Shown here: positions 4,704 to 6,080 of the stretch, piece by piece | How the letters are laid out: the number at the start of each line of letters is the position of its first letter | Position numbering within the stretch: the stretch's first letter is position 1 | From: Desulfuromusa sp. | Lineage (GTDB): Bacteria; Desulfobacterota; Desulfuromonadia; Desulfuromonadales; Geopsychrobacteraceae | Assembly (NCBI GenBank): GCA_029933365.1 | Contig: JAOZOH010000156.1 | Span: 1 to 6,080 of the forward strand | Reading direction: 5' to 3' | Length of the DNA: 6,080 nucleotides | The notes under the pieces: model-generated | The model's database searches: none | Told to the model about the DNA's origin: nothing | Seen by the model: only the letters and a program-made list of their open reading frames with translations | Program-made: the position numbers and the translations under genes

Positions 4704-5894
4704 TCAGAGAACAGACTTAATCGCCTCACACAGTCTGTCCATATTGTCAGGAGTCATCCCAGCGACATTGATGCGGCCAGAGCCAACAATATAGATGGAG
4801 TACTCCTCGCGCAAACGGTCGACCTGATCCTTGGTCAGACCCGAAAAACTGAACATGCCACGTTGGTCGATGATTGAGGAAAAATCTTGCGTTACCCCTT
4901 TATCCTTAAGGGTTTTGACAAACAGATGGCGCATGTCATTGATCCGACTGCGCATCGCGGCAACTTCTTCTATCCACTGGGCCTTAAGCTTCTGATCGCT
5001 CAGTATAACAGCCGCAATCTGACCACCGTGGGAAGGAGGGTTGGAATAATTATAGCGAATTCTCAGCTTAACCTGGCTCATCACCGTACTGGCCTGATTT
5101 TTATCATCGGCAATAACTGTCAATGCGCCGGTTCTTTCACGGTAAAGGCCAAAGTTCTTGGAAAAACTTGAGCAGACCAACATCTGTTTAACCTTCTTGG
5201 TCAACTCAAGTAAACCGGCCCGATCCTCCTCAATACCATTTGCCAGACCTTGATAAGCAAAGTCGACCAAAGGGAAAACGCCTTGTTCCGCAAGTAAGTC
5301 TCCAATCTTGGCCCATTGCTCAGGAGTGGGGTCGATACCGGTCGGGTTGTGGCAGCAACCATGCAGAAGGATTGTATCACCCTGTGGAATTTTTTTGATC
5401 GATTCATACATGGCGTCAAAATCGAGACCATTGGTCGCAGGATCACGGTAGGCATATTTTTTACACTCAAGACCAGCCGCAGTAAAAATCGTATTATGGT
5501 TAGCCCAGGTCGGATCACTCAACCAGATCTTTGACCCAGGATGCAAAAGGTGCAGATAATCACCAGCCACACGCAATGCACCTGTACCTCCTGGACATTG
5601 GGCGGTTGCCGCACGCTTACTTGCAATGATCTCGTGACCTTCGCCGAACAAAAGTTCCTGTACTTGTGCGCAGTAGACAGGTTCTCCGGTCATCGGCAGA
5701 TAACCTTTAGAATCTTCCTGCTCAAGGATACGTCTCTCGGCCTCTTTCACCGTCTCAAGAACTGGTGTTTTTCCGCTCGCATCTTTATATACGCCAACGG
5801 AAAGATTGATTTTGTCGGGATTCGGATCCGCTTTGAATGTTTCAGTCAGGCCAAGAATAGGATCTGGTGGGGCAATTTTAACCTTCTCGAACAT
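4704..5894 (-). CDS. aspC: Aspartate/aromatic amino acid aminotransferase (class I alpha)
   Basis: This PLP enzyme moves the amino group between aspartate (or aromatic amino acids) and 2-oxoglutarate, linking oxaloacetate to nitrogen metabolism in the cytoplasm. Its 396 residues equal the length of E. coli AspC, and the active-site positions have the same numbers: W130 (DPTWANH), N183 (CHNPTG), D211 and Y214 (DFAYQG), Schiff-base lysine K246 (SSFSKNFGLY), R254, and the two carboxylate-binding arginines R280 (IRYNYSNPP) and R374 (SGRINVAGM). MFEKVKIAPPDPILGL at the start is the standard N-terminus, so ATG 5894 is secure, with GAAAGG about 9 bases upstream. TyrB-like aromatic specificity cannot be excluded from sequence. 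It appears to be a single-gene unit bounded by its own terminator. Confidence 0.96.
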   Translation of the reverse strand: MFEKVKIAPPDPILGLTETFKADPNPDKINLSVGVYKDASGKTPVLETVKEAERRILEQEDSKGYLPMTGEPVYCAQVQELLFGEGHEIIASKRAATAQCPGGTGALRVAGDYLHLLHPGSKIWLSDPTWANHNTIFTAAGLECKKYAYRDPATNGLDFDAMYESIKKIPQGDTILLHGCCHNPTGIDPTPEQWAKIGDLLAEQGVFPLVDFAYQGLANGIEEDRAGLLELTKKVKQMLVCSSFSKNFGLYRERTGALTVIADDKNQASTVMSQVKLRIRYNYSNPPSHGGQIAAVILSDQKLKAQWIEEVAAMRSRINDMRHLFVKTLKDKGVTQDFSSIIDQRGMFSFSGLTKDQVDRLREEYSIYIVGSGRINVAGMTPDNMDRLCEAIKSVL

Positions 5895-5950
5895 ACCAGT
5901 TAACCTTTCATATATTTAGGGTTGATGGGTGTAACGCAAAGCAAAAAGGG

Positions 5951-5975
5951 AGTATAAGAGGCTAAGCAAAAAGTT
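5951..5975 (-). promoter_or_regulatory. Possible aspC promoter (-10 element)
   Basis: TATACT on the minus strand (5956-5951) is a 5-of-6 -10 match about 57 bases before the aspC ATG. No good -35 lies at the right distance, because GGTAAC and its neighbours are poor. Weakly supported. Confidence 0.28.
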
Positions 5976-6000
5976 ACCGAGTTTGCTGCTTTCTTCTACC

Positions 6001-6080
6001 TCAAGCCACAGCCCTTGTCAAACCCATCAGGGTGAATTCGTCCTTACCTGCAAATTCAGCTATGCTACCGATGTAATCTT
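6001..6080 (-). CDS. Possible C-terminal end of a leftward gene (partial, unidentified)
   Basis: From base 6078 down to TGA at 6003-6001 the minus strand is open for 25 codons, in a reasonably protein-like frame containing AEFAGKDEFTLMGLTRAV. The opposite strand is open too, so coding is not proven. If real, it would end about 107 bases before aspC, enough room for the aspC promoter. No family is recognisable from so short a tail. Confidence 0.3.
   Translation of the reverse strand, partial: DYIGSIAEFAGKDEFTLMGLTRAVA

Noticed and set aside
5541..5903. 120-codon plus-strand frame opposite the start of aspC
   Set aside because: It is the shadow of a full-length, strongly recognised aminotransferase.
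1..6080. CRISPR array, phage genes, insertion sequence or defence cluster
   Set aside because: I saw no regularly spaced repeats, no transposase or integrase frames and no nuclease or defence domains. The only repeat is the two-copy tRNA 3' fragment.

Overview
The window reads as chromosomal DNA of a Gram-negative bacterium with moderate GC. Three features point to the marine sulfate- or sulfur-reducing 'deltaproteobacterial' lineages (Desulfobulbales/Desulfuromonadales type): a PilT-like pilus motor tail, an AspC-type aminotransferase very close to the proteobacterial pattern, and above all a bacterial arginine kinase, a rare gene known from organisms such as Desulfotalea. This placement is inference from gene content only.

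Layout, left to right. Positions 1-113 hold the last 36 codons of a PilT-family ATPase (+). About 335 bases without a convincing gene follow. An AraC-family regulator (450-1277, +) stands before a two-gene unit: a 63-residue DUF1127-like protein (1364-1555) whose stop codon overlaps the start of a CsaA-like tRNA-binding-fold protein (1548-1907). A SlyD-like FKBP prolyl isomerase (2190-2681, +) follows and ends at a strong hairpin terminator (2708-2748).

The right half is transcribed leftward. A 55-codon single-pass membrane protein (4080-3913) lies 5 bases ahead of a complete arginine kinase (3907-2864, GTG start). Upstream of this pair is a UUCG-loop terminator (4199-4163), which closes a tRNA-Gln(TTG) unit (4605-4531) that has its own consensus-like promoter. 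The last 21 bases of the tRNA plus 5 trailer bases recur 158 bp downstream. The 132 bp between the two copies are packed with short hairpins. This is either an attachment-site-like scar or a trailer repeat resembling the E. coli tyrT 'rtT' repeats. Further right are a terminator and aspC (5894-4704), and possibly the end of another leftward gene at the window edge.

The genes do not form one pathway. The parts most worth a second look are the small membrane protein coupled to the phosphagen kinase, the tRNA-Gln trailer repeat, and the DUF1127/CsaA-like pair behind an AraC regulator.
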